Assembly (NCBI RefSeq): GCF_021366795.1
Contig: NZ_JAHCPS010000002.1
Location: forward strand, 186,001-250,000
Direction: 5' to 3'
Length of the DNA: 64,000 nt
Origin: Macrococcoides caseolyticum
GTDB lineage: Bacteria; Bacillota; Bacilli; Staphylococcales; Staphylococcaceae
Shown here: one piece after another, positions 1-9,104 of the stretch
How positions within the stretch are numbered: position 1 is the stretch's first letter
Layout: every line of letters begins with the position of its first letter
The notes under the pieces: model-generated
Told to the model about the DNA's origin: nothing
What the model saw: the letters and a program-made list of their open reading frames with translations, nothing else
The model's database searches: none
Position numbers and translations under genes: made by a program

Positions 1-1374
1 GTAACTGTATGCTTTTAATTCTGGATAATGTGTTGTTGCCATCGCCATCACACCGCGGTTCAAACAACGGTCTAAAATACTCATGGCTAGTGCTGCACCT
101 TCTGCTGGATCTGTCCCAGCCCCTAATTCATCGAACATAACAAAACTACGCTCTGTCATATGCTCCAGTATCGAAACAATGTTTGTCATATGACTAGAGA
201 AAGTTGAAAGCGACTGTTCAATTGACTGTTCGTCACCTATATCACAGAAAACTTCATCAAAGACACTAATTGTTGCACCTTCAAACGCAGGAATCATCAT
301 CCCACTTTGCGCCATCATAATAATTAAACCTACTGTTTTCAGCGTGACCGTCTTACCACCCGTATTCGGCCCAGTAATAATCACTGAATGGACATCAGGA
401 TAAAATACGATGTTGTTTTTTACAACAGTTTCTCTCGGTAACAATGGATGCCATGCTTGCGGCAGATCAATAGTACGTTCTTCTGAAATGTGCGGCATAA
501 CCATTTTATTACGATTTCCATATTTTGCTTTTGCTAAATTTACATCGAAATCAGCCAGCACCATCGTAGAATAAGTTAACGCATTATCGTATGCTGCAAC
601 TTCATTGGTCAATTCATATAATATACGTTCAACCTCTTCATTCTCACGATGCGATACACTACTCAATTCAGTTGAAAGCTGTACAATACTATTTGGTTCA
701 ATATAAAATGTTTGGCCACTTGAAGACGTATCATGTACAATCCCCGGGAAATCTTGTTTATATTCACTTCGTACTGGAATAACTTGTCGTCCATTACGCA
801 CTGTAACAATGGCATCGGATAATTTTTTTTGATTATTTGAACTACGCACAATTTGTTCAAGCTTTTCTTTTATTTTACGGTTGATTCGATTCATTTCTTG
901 ACGGATCTGAGCAAGTTCTGGTGATGCATTATCATATAGACTCGTTTCGTCACACTTCGCTTGTATCGTTTCTGCTAGTTCAGTAATCGTCGGTAAGTTC
1001 TTCATTTGATTATAAATTAACGGGATGTCTACTTCACGTTCTTCATATTGATTAAAGATGTAAGTTTTATAACGGTTAATGACTTTAATATTGTTTTTAA
1101 TTTTATTCAGTTCAATGACAGATAATACTGAACCAATGACTGCACGACGTACAAGTCCATCAATATCAGAGAGCATACTCATACCAGGCTCACTTTGACC
1201 CATTTCAACAAGACGTGCTTCTTCAAGATGTTCCATCATAGTGTGAATTTCTTTGATATCAGACGTTGGATGTGTTGATTGTAAAATACGTGTTGATAAT
1301 TCGTTCTGTGCGAAATCTACGACGCGCGCAATGATTTTGTCATATTCTAATATATTTAATGCTTTTTTATTCAT
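1..1374 (-). CDS. mutS2: Endonuclease MutS2, N-terminal part (cut by window edge)
   Basis: MutS2 is a MutS-family ATPase/nuclease acting in ribosome rescue and recombination control. The 458 visible codons begin MNKKALNILEYDKI and run through the core and clamp regions into the ATPase. Walker A GPNTGGKT is encoded near 343-366 and Walker B with FDELGAGTDP near 108-138. The C-terminal part, including the Smr nuclease domain, lies beyond base 1, so no stop codon is visible. The start ATG (1374) lies 4 bases after the polX stop, so it is the last gene of the zapA-cvpA-polX-mutS2 run. Identification is secure from the ATPase motifs and the gene order. Confidence 0.95.
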   Translation of the reverse strand, partial: MNKKALNILEYDKIIARVVDFAQNELSTRILQSTHPTSDIKEIHTMMEHLEEARLVEMGQSEPGMSMLSDIDGLVRRAVIGSVLSVIELNKIKNNIKVINRYKTYIFNQYEEREVDIPLIYNQMKNLPTITELAETIQAKCDETSLYDNASPELAQIRQEMNRINRKIKEKLEQIVRSSNNQKKLSDAIVTVRNGRQVIPVRSEYKQDFPGIVHDTSSSGQTFYIEPNSIVQLSTELSSVSHRENEEVERILYELTNEVAAYDNALTYSTMVLADFDVNLAKAKYGNRNKMVMPHISEERTIDLPQAWHPLLPRETVVKNNIVFYPDVHSVIITGPNTGGKTVTLKTVGLIIMMAQSGMMIPAFEGATISVFDEVFCDIGDEQSIEQSLSTFSSHMTNIVSILEHMTERSFVMFDELGAGTDPAEGAALAMSILDRCLNRGVMAMATTHYPELKAYSY

Positions 1375-1378
1375 ATCG

Positions 1379-3085
1379 TTACTTCCCTTTTGTTACCCAT
1401 TCCTTAAATGCTTCACGGTCCAATGTATTGATGACTTGATTCTTTTTCACACGGCCCTTTATAGCAGTACCGACACCATAAGGCATTAAATCAAGTTGGT
1501 TAATCGCGTGTGCATCCGTATTAATGGTTAATTGTAAATCTGGATATTGCCTTAATATATCTGCAGATAAATCTAAACGCATCGGATGTGCGTTTATTTC
1601 TAGTATTGTATTCGTATCTTGTGCGACTTGAATAAGCTGTTCAATATTTACAGCATATCCTTGGCGCTTACCAATTAAGCGGCCCGTTGGATGTGCAATA
1701 TGACGCACATATGGGTTTTTACAAGCATTAATTAGCCGTTTCATTATGTCTTCTTCAGGTTGGGTGAGTGATTGATGAATAGCGGCAATAACGTAGTCTA
1801 ATTCTTTTAATACTTCATCACTATAATCCATAGAACCATCACCTAAAATATCCATCTCAATGCCTGAATAAATATCAATTTCATTATATTGTTTATTAAG
1901 CGACTTAATCAATGCATTTTGCTCTAGCAATCGCTCTTCTGATAATCCGTTAGCTACGAAAAGGCTCTTAGAATGATCTGTAATCGCAATATATTCATAG
2001 CCTTTTTCAATTGCACGTTCAATCATTTGTTCAATTGTATGTGCGCCGTCACTAAAGGTTGAATGCATATGAATATCACCTTTTATGTCTTGTACCGTGA
2101 TGATTTCATTTTGATTCTGTATTTCAAATTCAGAACCATCAACGCGCATTTCGGGTGGAATATAAGCGACGTTGAAATGTTGATAAATGTCTTGTTCTGT
2201 TTTGTATTGAAGGTGTGTTCCGTCTGCCTTGAAAATACCATACTCATTAATTTTCTCATTTTTCTCTTTTGCCAGCTGACGGATGCGGATATTATGTTCC
2301 TTACTCCCTGTAAAATGCTGCAACATATGTGCATATCCAGCGTGATCTGTAAACCTGAAATCAGCTGTAGTGATTAAATCATCGCGCTCAACCTGAACAG
2401 TGATTTTCTCCTGACCTTTTAGTTCAACTGCTTTAATAAAAGGTGCATTACTTATATATTCTGCAACAGTATCACGTGCGTTTGTTTCAATGATATAGTC
2501 AATATCTCCGGAAAACTCATTTTTCCTTCTAAAACTACCTGTCGCATTAAATTGCACTATGTCATCTGATTGAGATAAATAGGCATCAATCATTGTCGTT
2601 AATTGGTGCATTTGATAAATGCTTAAACGCTCAGTCATCGTAAGCATTTCTTCAATCCCTTTTAAAATATTTTCCTCGCTCTTCTTGCCAAATCCCGGTA
2701 GCTTACTGACTTTTTGATCTAGACATGCTTGTTTTAAAGCTTCGATATCATCTACACCTAATGCTTCATTTATTTTTACGATTTTCTTTGCACCGAGATT
2801 TCTAATTTTCAACATTTGGACAAGACCTGGTGGTGTTGTTTCTTTTAAAGTGCTTAATAGCGATGAAGTCCCATTTAATTGAATATCCGTTAAGACTTCT
2901 GCTACACCTTTTCCTACACCTTTAATATCAGTGAATTGTTTCAAAGTATTAATATCCCCTTGAAAAGTTTCAATATTTGCTGCTGCTTTTCTATACGCTG
3001 CTATCTTAAAAGGATTCTCACCAATAAGTTCAAGATATGTTGCAATCATCTCAAGTTCTTTAATATAATCTTTTTTATTTAACAA
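1379..3085 (-). CDS. polX: DNA polymerase/3'-5' exonuclease PolX
   Basis: Family X DNA polymerase for gap filling in base excision repair, fused to a PHP-type exonuclease/phosphoesterase. Of 568 residues the N-terminal half is polymerase-beta-like: helix-hairpin-helix motifs at about 56-65 (GVGKGVAEVL) and 131-140, and the nucleotidyl-transfer motif GSFRR (183-187) with catalytic Asp in GDID (193-196). The C-terminal PHP domain starts at about 337 with metal-binding HMHSTFSDG, then AITDHSKS (367-374) and later INTDAH. Length is normal for bacterial PolX (about 570). The start is TTG at 3085, preceded by GGAGGG at 3092-3097. Confidence 0.95.
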   Translation of the reverse strand: MLNKKDYIKELEMIATYLELIGENPFKIAAYRKAAANIETFQGDINTLKQFTDIKGVGKGVAEVLTDIQLNGTSSLLSTLKETTPPGLVQMLKIRNLGAKKIVKINEALGVDDIEALKQACLDQKVSKLPGFGKKSEENILKGIEEMLTMTERLSIYQMHQLTTMIDAYLSQSDDIVQFNATGSFRRKNEFSGDIDYIIETNARDTVAEYISNAPFIKAVELKGQEKITVQVERDDLITTADFRFTDHAGYAHMLQHFTGSKEHNIRIRQLAKEKNEKINEYGIFKADGTHLQYKTEQDIYQHFNVAYIPPEMRVDGSEFEIQNQNEIITVQDIKGDIHMHSTFSDGAHTIEQMIERAIEKGYEYIAITDHSKSLFVANGLSEERLLEQNALIKSLNKQYNEIDIYSGIEMDILGDGSMDYSDEVLKELDYVIAAIHQSLTQPEEDIMKRLINACKNPYVRHIAHPTGRLIGKRQGYAVNIEQLIQVAQDTNTILEINAHPMRLDLSADILRQYPDLQLTINTDAHAINQLDLMPYGVGTAIKGRVKKNQVINTLDREAFKEWVTKGK

Positions 3086-3131
3086 GGTAAACCCTCCAAA
3101 ATAAAAGTCATAGACACATTTCGCCTATGAC

Positions 3132-3683
3132 TTAGTTTAATATGTTAATCCATCCAATATTCTCCCACCATGACTTTGCTATACCACTCAAAATAGGGGT
3201 ATAATTCACAATGATATTAGAAATAAAGCTCCCCTCCAGGTGACCCTGAATCCAGCCATTTGGTATCATAGAGAAAAGGGTGAGCAAAATAAATAATACT
3301 AAATAGCACTCTATAAACCCTAAAAGTGCACCTAAAGACACATTAAGTTGTTTTAAGAGTGGCAACTGCGCAATATAATCAAACACTGTAGCAACCATTT
3401 GCAAAATGACTTTGCTTAAAAAGAAGATTATCAGGAAACTGACAACATTATAGAATGTCATTTCATTTGTTATCATATTAAGAAATGTTGATTTGTAATT
3501 TCCCTCTGCCGATGGAAAAGGAATGATAAGTACAAGATGTTTAGCAAGCTCCTGATAGTAGAGTCTTGCGATAATAAATGCACCGATTGTACCGATCAAG
3601 TGTAATGACTGTAGTATAAAACCTCTTCTTAATCCTATCACTGTACCTAGAATCAAGAAGAACAATAAGATTAAATTAATCAT
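3132..3683 (-). CDS. cvpA: CvpA family membrane protein
   Basis: Polytopic inner-membrane protein of 183 residues; the family is named after colicin V production, but its role in Firmicutes is not established. Four hydrophobic stretches are visible, at about 2-20, 28-43, 77-98 and 115-141, typical of CvpA. The ATG overlaps the end of zapA by 8 bases, so translation is probably coupled. Position between zapA and polX matches the Bacillales order and is the strongest support. Confidence 0.85.
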   Translation of the reverse strand: MINLILLFFLILGTVIGLRRGFILQSLHLIGTIGAFIIARLYYQELAKHLVLIIPFPSAEGNYKSTFLNMITNEMTFYNVVSFLIIFFLSKVILQMVATVFDYIAQLPLLKQLNVSLGALLGFIECYLVLFILLTLFSMIPNGWIQGHLEGSFISNIIVNYTPILSGIAKSWWENIGWINILN

Positions 3684-3951
3684 TGTGTTCGCCTGTACTT
3701 TCTATGTGTTTTAACTTTTGCTTTAATTGTTCATATTCTTCTTGTAACTTTACATAATCATCCATTATATTCACCGCTGCAAGTACCGCTTTTCGAGAAG
3801 TATCTAACCCTGCACTCATACGTGCAATTTCAGTAATGCGATCATCAACAAGACTAGCCACATGCCTGATATGACTTGGCTCATCTTCTCCAATAATTGT
3901 ATAATGTTGGTCATATATTGTTACAGTGATACGATTTTTAAATTCTCCCAT
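3676..3951 (-). CDS. zapA: Cell division protein ZapA
   Basis: Small (91 residues) cytoplasmic FtsZ-associated protein that promotes Z-ring bundling. The N-terminal beta part (KNRITVTIYDQHYTIIG) is followed by a long helix with coiled-coil character to the C-terminus (LQEEYEQLKQKLKHIE), as in other ZapA proteins. The start is supported by GGAGTGA eight bases upstream. It heads the minus-strand run zapA-cvpA-polX-mutS2, divergent from rnhC. Confidence 0.9.
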   Translation of the reverse strand: MGEFKNRITVTIYDQHYTIIGEDEPSHIRHVASLVDDRITEIARMSAGLDTSRKAVLAAVNIMDDYVKLQEEYEQLKQKLKHIESTGEHND

Positions 3952-4057
3952 ATAATCACTCCAACATCGTCTTTTATTACTGTTTATGTTACCATTTTTA
4001 GAGGAAGTTATACAATAAAAACATATACTTATAAGAAATATACGGAGTGAAATTAAA

Positions 4058-4993
4058 ATGAGCTCAAATGTTTATCAACTTGATGAAAAGACAGCTAATA
4101 AATTAATCAGTTTTTTACCAGGTAGTGATAATTACTTACCTTCAGGTTCAAAATATAGAAAAAAAATCGAAGGACAAACCGTTACAGTTTATAACTCGAA
4201 TAAATTTATGGTTCAAGGTAGTGCGAGTGAAGCTGTTGCTTTGAAATTACTTGGGAATGCTGGCATTAAAATTGCCGGTGAAAATAGCGAGAAAAAGAAA
4301 GCAATCAATGGCAATTCAATTCATTATGATGCATTTAACTGCATCGGTAGTGATGAAGCAGGATCAGGTGACTATTTTGGACCAATGACTGTTGTAGCGA
4401 GTTATGTTTCTAAGAAAAATGCTGAAATATTAAAAGTACTTGGGGTGATGGATTCGAAAAATATAAACGATGATAAGATTATTGAATTAGCAGAGCAGAT
4501 TATTCCAATCATCCCACATTCATTACTCGTATTAGATAATCCAAAATATAACGAGCGTAAAGCAATCGGATGGTCTCAAGTTAAAATGAAAGCAGTTCTT
4601 CATAACCAGGCGATAATAAATGTGTTACAGAAAATTGATGATGCACCACTGGATTATATCGTGATTGACCAATTTGCTGTACAAGGTGTTTATGAGAATT
4701 ATGCACTGACATCAATTCCAGAACGCGATAAAACCCGCTTTGAAACGAAAGGTGAATCGAAATCGATTGCGATTGCAGCAAGCTCAATTATTGCACGCTA
4801 TGCATTTGTAAAGTATTATGATCAAATCATTCGAGAAACTGGTATACATATTACGAAAGGCGCAGGCGCAAAAGTAGATTTAGAAGCTGCTAAAATAATC
4901 GAGAAAAAAGGCATTGACTATTTAGATAGTATTACGAAAAAAGACTTTAAAAATCGCGCGAAAGCGCTGGCTTTAGTAAATAAGAGAAAATAG
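4058..4993 (+). CDS. rnhC: Ribonuclease HIII
   Basis: Removes the RNA strand of RNA-DNA hybrids. The protein has 311 residues: an N-terminal TBP-like substrate-binding domain (about 1-90) and the RNase H catalytic domain. The family motif GSDEAGSGDYFGP gives active-site Asp99 and Glu100; a further catalytic Asp lies in VIDQFA (about 204). The extra N-terminal domain and the FGP after the DEAG box separate it from RNase HII. The ATG follows GGAGTG at normal distance. It is divergent from zapA, the usual arrangement in Bacillales. Confidence 0.95.
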   Translation: MSSNVYQLDEKTANKLISFLPGSDNYLPSGSKYRKKIEGQTVTVYNSNKFMVQGSASEAVALKLLGNAGIKIAGENSEKKKAINGNSIHYDAFNCIGSDEAGSGDYFGPMTVVASYVSKKNAEILKVLGVMDSKNINDDKIIELAEQIIPIIPHSLLVLDNPKYNERKAIGWSQVKMKAVLHNQAIINVLQKIDDAPLDYIVIDQFAVQGVYENYALTSIPERDKTRFETKGESKSIAIAASSIIARYAFVKYYDQIIRETGIHITKGAGAKVDLEAAKIIEKKGIDYLDSITKKDFKNRAKALALVNKRK

Positions 4994-5008
4994 GAGTGAT
5001 TTACTGTG

Positions 5009-5101
5009 ATGGATTACTTATATATGACGTTTGGTGTACTCATATTTGTGTATTTGATGTGGTATATCAAAGTGAATTTGATTGATCGACGTAAGAAGTG
5101 A
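5009..5101 (+). CDS. Putative 30-residue single-pass membrane peptide
   Basis: Short ORF 15 bases after the rnhC stop: MDYLYMTFGVLIFVYLMWYI followed by a basic tail ending DRRKK. Residues about 3-20 form one hydrophobic segment, so a single-pass membrane peptide with cytoplasmic positive tail is likely. GGAGTG at 4993-4998 overlaps the rnhC stop; a GTG directly before the ATG (5006) is also at good spacing and would add one Met. Probably co-transcribed with rnhC and ended by the hairpin at 5111-5137. Function unknown. Confidence 0.55.
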   Translation: MDYLYMTFGVLIFVYLMWYIKVNLIDRRKK

Positions 5102-5110
5102 TCTATGTGA

Positions 5111-5137
5111 CTGTATTTTGGGGATACAGCCGTTTTT
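5111..5137 (+). terminator. Probable intrinsic terminator after rnhC/small ORF
   Basis: Six-base stem CTGTAT (5111-5116) and ATACAG (5124-5129) with a 7-base loop, followed by CCG and a run of T. The arm sequence, and the CCG after it, are nearly the same as the hairpin arms of the repeat array that begins 26 bases downstream. Confidence 0.6.
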
Positions 5138-5162
5138 CCCCTCTGTTTTCTTATTAATTTGA

Positions 5163-5628
5163 GTACGCGGCTGTATTTTCCTTTTACAGCCGCCTGCTAT
5201 CACAATTTGTTCTTTTTCTATTAGTACGCGGCTGTATTTTCCTTTTACAGCCGCCTGCTATCACAATTTGTTCTATTTCTATTTGTACGCGGCTGTATTT
5301 TCCTTTTACAGCCGCCTGCTATCACAATTTGTTCTTTTTCTATTTGTACGCGGCTGTATTTTCCTTTTACAGCCGCCTGCTATCACAATCTGTTCTTTTT
5401 CTATTTGTACGCGGCTGTATTTTCCTTTTACAGCCGCCTGCTATCACAATTTGTTCTATTTCTATTTGTACGCGGCTGTATTTTCCTTTTACAGCCGCCT
5501 GCTATCACAATCTGTTCTTTTTCTATTTGTACGCAGCTGTATTTTCCTTTTACAGCCGCCTGCTATCACAATCTGTTCTTTTTCTATTAGTACGCGGCTG
5601 TATTTTTCCATTACAGCCGCGTGTTAAT
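5163..5628. repeat. Tandem array 1: eight 61-bp hairpin repeats
   Basis: Units start at 5163, 5224, 5285, 5346, 5407, 5468, 5529 and 5590, every step exactly 61 bp. Each unit opens with GTAC followed by a perfect 9-bp inverted repeat, GCGGCTGTA and TACAGCCGC, around a 9-base pyrimidine-rich loop; a linker beginning CTGCTATCACAAT completes the unit. Unit 7 has one stem mismatch (GCAGCTGTA). Unit 8 has an altered loop and lacks the linker; its right arm forms the 3' end of the following minus-strand gene. Linkers are almost identical between units, with single-base differences such as AATTTGTT/AATCTGTT. Between a plus-strand and a minus-strand gene end, so it is a convergent intergenic spacer. 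Confidence 0.95.
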
Positions 5629-6594
5629 AGAATAATCACCGTTCACTTGAATCTCCTTATACATATATAACGCATTATCTTCTTTAACCCAAAAATCATT
5701 GTTATGTGGTAAATACTTACTATCTTTGAAGGTACCTAATTTCTGATACTCTTTTCCTAGTACTTCTTTAGTTAAAGTCCTCCCCACGCCTGTGAATTCA
5801 ACGATATCTCTTACAGTAACACTACTATTCTTCAGTACGTAAATTGCATCAAATGCTAAACGAACAACTTCTTTTTTCGTATATTCGCAACCACATTGAC
5901 ATCTCACTTTTTTCGCATGCTTCTCAGCAATCGGTAGAAACTTACGACACTTTAGGCATTTTACGCCTTTTTTCATTTCTTCATATGGATAATAATGAAT
6001 GCGTGGATGCAATCCTTTATAATCATAGTAATCAACTAATAGCCGTGCAATTGTCATTTCTTCAGGTGTCACTTCTCTCCGATTTAGTCGTTCAACTATT
6101 TTACGAATATCTTTATCAAATAATATTCTTCTATCCCCATCAAATCCACTCACATTAAATTGTTCACCTACAAAAATTATACAACTTACTACTTCATATT
6201 CGAATCCCATTTTATCTACAAATCGTTGTAAACGTATGTGTTGCTTCGTTTGTAAAGCCAATGGGTTATGTATGACATATCCATTCTCACTAACAAAGTT
6301 ACCTTTCACGTAATTATATTGTCCTTCGTAATATTTCGTATCAAAATGCATAATCTTCCCATCTGATACAATGATAAAATCATACTGTGATTGACCGTTC
6401 AACCTGAGGCGCATATCCCAAATCTTCGCACCGCCTATACAATCTTTAATCCGTTCATAAAAATATTGCTCACCTAATAATCCTTTCTCAGTTGTAAATA
6501 AATTATCTTTATCATACTGATCTATTTCATATCGATCAGCAACTTCTAATATATAACGTTCATATGGATTGAGTTCTCTTGTCTTCACAAACAA
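5611..6594 (-). CDS. NERD-domain (nuclease-related) protein with zinc ribbon and winged helix
   Basis: Putative restriction-endonuclease-fold protein. Numbering from the upstream ATG at 6615 (334 residues), the N-terminal domain shows the NERD pattern LLGEQ (Glu49), YDFIIV (Asp79) and FDTKYYEG (Asp92, Lys94); the usual Glu-x-Lys is Asp-Thr-Lys. A zinc-ribbon-like set follows at Cys220/Cys223 and Cys239/Cys241/Cys243, then a helix-turn-helix-like C-terminus (SVTVRDIVEFTGVGRTL). GAGGTGG at 6600-6606 points to the TTG at 6594 as start (a GTG at 6588 is an alternative); the ATG at 6615 has no ribosome binding site. The stop codon and last residues lie in the right arm of the last repeat of array 1. 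Substrate unknown. Confidence 0.75.
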   Translation of the reverse strand: MFVKTRELNPYERYILEVADRYEIDQYDKDNLFTTEKGLLGEQYFYERIKDCIGGAKIWDMRLRLNGQSQYDFIIVSDGKIMHFDTKYYEGQYNYVKGNFVSENGYVIHNPLALQTKQHIRLQRFVDKMGFEYEVVSCIIFVGEQFNVSGFDGDRRILFDKDIRKIVERLNRREVTPEEMTIARLLVDYYDYKGLHPRIHYYPYEEMKKGVKCLKCRKFLPIAEKHAKKVRCQCGCEYTKKEVVRLAFDAIYVLKNSSVTVRDIVEFTGVGRTLTKEVLGKEYQKLGTFKDSKYLPHNNDFWVKEDNALYMYKEIQVNGDYSINTRL

Positions 6595-6662
6595 AGTTTC
6601 CACCTCACTTAACATTAGTTAACACAAAACAAATATACAACAGTAATAATAAAAAACACAAC

Positions 6663-6690
6663 AAAAAAAGGCCATCTAAAAAGATGACCT
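6663..6690 (-). terminator. Intrinsic terminator of pheST
   Basis: Nine-pair stem (6669-6677 with 6682-6690, one G-U pair), 4-base loop, then a run of T on the minus strand, 11 bases past the pheT stop. Confidence 0.85.
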
Positions 6691-6701
6691 CTAAAATAGT
6701 A

Positions 6702-9104
6702 TTATCCTCTTAACTTCGCACCTGTCGCTGTTAAGTTTTCTAACACTTTATCGTAGATTGGTTTAATATCTTCATCTGTTAACGTTTGTTCTGGGTTTAA
6801 GAATTCTAAGCGAATCGCAACTGATTTCTTATCATCAGCAATATGTTCACCTTGGTAAACATCAAATACTTTCGCTGATTGTAATAATTTATTGTCTGTA
6901 GCTTCAATCACTTTAATCAATTCACCAGTATCCATCGCACGATCTACTTCTAATGCGATATCACGGCTCGTACCTGGGAATTTCGGAATCATGTTATAAA
7001 GAATTTGACCTTGAACATCATTTAATAACATTTTTAAATCTAATTCAAAAATGTACGTTTCGTTTAAGTCATTATCAGATTCAAATGAAGGATGTAATTG
7101 ACCGATAATACCCACTTTTTCATCACCAGCATAAATATCTGCGCTACGCCCCGGGTGTAATAATGTCTCTTCCGAACGACGATACTCAAATTTGATACCT
7201 AAACGTTCAGCAATCGCTTCAACAATTCCTTTAACATGGAAGAAATCGACCGTTTCTTTCTTACCTTGGTGGTAACTTGGTGTGACTTCTCCAGTAATAA
7301 TTCCGGCAATATGTTCTTCTTCAGAAGGTAATTCAGAACCTTCAACTTTAAAGAATGTATTTCCTACTTCATAAAAAGCCACATTCTTCATTTGACGTGC
7401 ATTATTATAAACAACAACATCTACTAAATGAGGAATTAATGATTGGCGTAATTCTGCATGGTCAGCACTCATTGGCATAAGTAACTTCACAGTGTCCGCT
7501 TGTTTCAAAGCAAATTGTTGTGCTTTTTCTTTAGAAACTAATGCATACGTAATTGCCTGGTTTAAACCTAAACCTTGTAATAATGATTTCACTGCACGAC
7601 GTTTCGCTTGGTAATCTGTTAACCCAACTTGCTTATTTGTTTTTGTAACAGGTAATGTTGCAGGTAATGCATCATAACCATAAATACGCGCAACTTCTTC
7701 AATTAAATCTTCTTTTATTGTAATGTCACCACGACGACTTGGTACGACAACGTTAAATGCATCGCCATCTACTTTAGAATCGAAACCTAGACGCTCAAAA
7801 ATGTTCTTAATTTCAGTGTTCGAAATTTCAAATCCGATTAAACGGTTAATATCTTCAGTTGTAATTTCAACGTTTGTTGTGAGTTCTGGTAATGTACCAG
7901 CTGCAACAATACCACTTAAAACTTCACCTTGTGCATTTTCTTGTAACAGATATGCTGCACGGTTTAATGCATCTTCAACGAATTCAGCTGCAACACCTTT
8001 CTCAAAACGGCTTGATGATTCAGAACGTAAGTTTAAACGTCCGGCAGTTTTACGAATATTTAATGGTGCAAACATTGCAGATTCGATTAATACGTTGACT
8101 GTATTATCCTTCACTTCAGAGAAATCGCCATCCATTACACCCGCAAGTGCCACTGGTTGTTCTCCGTTAGTTACGACGATATCAGATGCTACTAATTTAC
8201 GCTCCTGATCATCTAACGTTGTCATTACTTCGCCATCATTCGCATAACGTACTAAAATTTCCTTAGAACCAATCTTGTCATAATCAAACATGTGTAATGG
8301 TTGACCAAACTCAAGCATTACATAATTCGAAACGTCTACTACATTGTTGATTGGACGAATGCCTGCTTTCATTAAACGGCTTTGAATATATTCTGGCGAT
8401 GGACCAATTTTTACATTTTTAACAACACGCGCAGCGTAATAAGGACTCGCTTCAGCATCATCAATATTAACAGCAATATAATCACTTGCCGCTTCACTTG
8501 ATTCTTTAATTTCTGAAGTCGGTAATGATAAATCTTCTTCATATAATGCACTTGTTTCAAAAGCTGTACCAATCATAGACATACAGTCGCTACGGTTCGG
8601 TGTTAAGCCTAATTCCATCACTTCATCAATTAAATCCAATGCTTCTAACGCATCTTGACCTGGTTTAACGTCACCAGTAAAGACATAAATTCCTGCTGCG
8701 TACGCTTCAGGCACTAGATTCGATGCAATACCTAACTCACCTAATGAACAAATCATCCCATTTGATTCAACGCCGCGTAATTTCGCACGTTTAATTTTCA
8801 CACCACCCGGTAAGCGACCGCCAGGTAGACAAACGATAACGTGTTGCCCTGCGTCAACGTTTGGTGCACCACAAACGATTTGTAATGTTTCTTCACCCAC
8901 GTTGACCTGGCACACATTTAATTTATCAGCATCAGGATGTTTTTCTTTCGATTCAACGTAACCTACGACTAAATTTTTAATATCTTTTTTATAATCAATG
9001 ATTTCTTCAATTTCAATACCACTACGTGTAATTTTTTCTGCTAATTCTTCTACAGGTATATCCACGTTGACGTAATCACTTAACCACTCTTTACTTACTA
9101 ACAT
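6702..9104 (-). CDS. pheT: Phenylalanine--tRNA ligase beta subunit
   Basis: Beta chain of the (alpha-beta)2 enzyme that charges tRNA-Phe; it holds the editing site and tRNA-binding parts. The 800-residue protein shows the N-terminal tRNA-binding OB fold ([18 protein letters not shown]), B3/B4 editing region, B5 domain and a C-terminal ferredoxin-fold anticodon-binding domain ([18 protein letters not shown] onwards). I chose the ATG at 9104 ([12 protein letters not shown]) because GGAGGT at 9112-9117 lies 7 bases before it; the longer reading frame from 9128 would put the binding site inside the gene. This start overlaps pheS by 14 bases, indicating coupled synthesis of the two subunits. Confidence 0.97.
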   Translation of the reverse strand: MLVSKEWLSDYVNVDIPVEELAEKITRSGIEIEEIIDYKKDIKNLVVGYVESKEKHPDADKLNVCQVNVGEETLQIVCGAPNVDAGQHVIVCLPGGRLPGGVKIKRAKLRGVESNGMICSLGELGIASNLVPEAYAAGIYVFTGDVKPGQDALEALDLIDEVMELGLTPNRSDCMSMIGTAFETSALYEEDLSLPTSEIKESSEAASDYIAVNIDDAEASPYYAARVVKNVKIGPSPEYIQSRLMKAGIRPINNVVDVSNYVMLEFGQPLHMFDYDKIGSKEILVRYANDGEVMTTLDDQERKLVASDIVVTNGEQPVALAGVMDGDFSEVKDNTVNVLIESAMFAPLNIRKTAGRLNLRSESSSRFEKGVAAEFVEDALNRAAYLLQENAQGEVLSGIVAAGTLPELTTNVEITTEDINRLIGFEISNTEIKNIFERLGFDSKVDGDAFNVVVPSRRGDITIKEDLIEEVARIYGYDALPATLPVTKTNKQVGLTDYQAKRRAVKSLLQGLGLNQAITYALVSKEKAQQFALKQADTVKLLMPMSADHAELRQSLIPHLVDVVVYNNARQMKNVAFYEVGNTFFKVEGSELPSEEEHIAGIITGEVTPSYHQGKKETVDFFHVKGIVEAIAERLGIKFEYRRSEETLLHPGRSADIYAGDEKVGIIGQLHPSFESDNDLNETYIFELDLKMLLNDVQGQILYNMIPKFPGTSRDIALEVDRAMDTGELIKVIEATDNKLLQSAKVFDVYQGEHIADDKKSVAIRLEFLNPEQTLTDEDIKPIYDKVLENLTATGAKLRG

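Noticed and set aside
2063-2377. Plus-strand 104-codon frame inside polX
   Set aside because: Antisense shadow of the PHP/polymerase gene.
5163-5628. CRISPR array
   Set aside because: There are no unique spacers: linkers are almost identical between units, and no cas gene is in the window.
5268-5670. Plus-strand reading frames of 61-119 codons running through array 1
   Set aside because: They repeat the same peptide because the 61-bp unit moves through all three frames; no ribosome binding sites; produced by the repeats.
7723-8208. Plus-strand 161-codon frame inside pheT
   Set aside because: Antisense shadow of a well conserved gene; composition and motifs belong to pheT.
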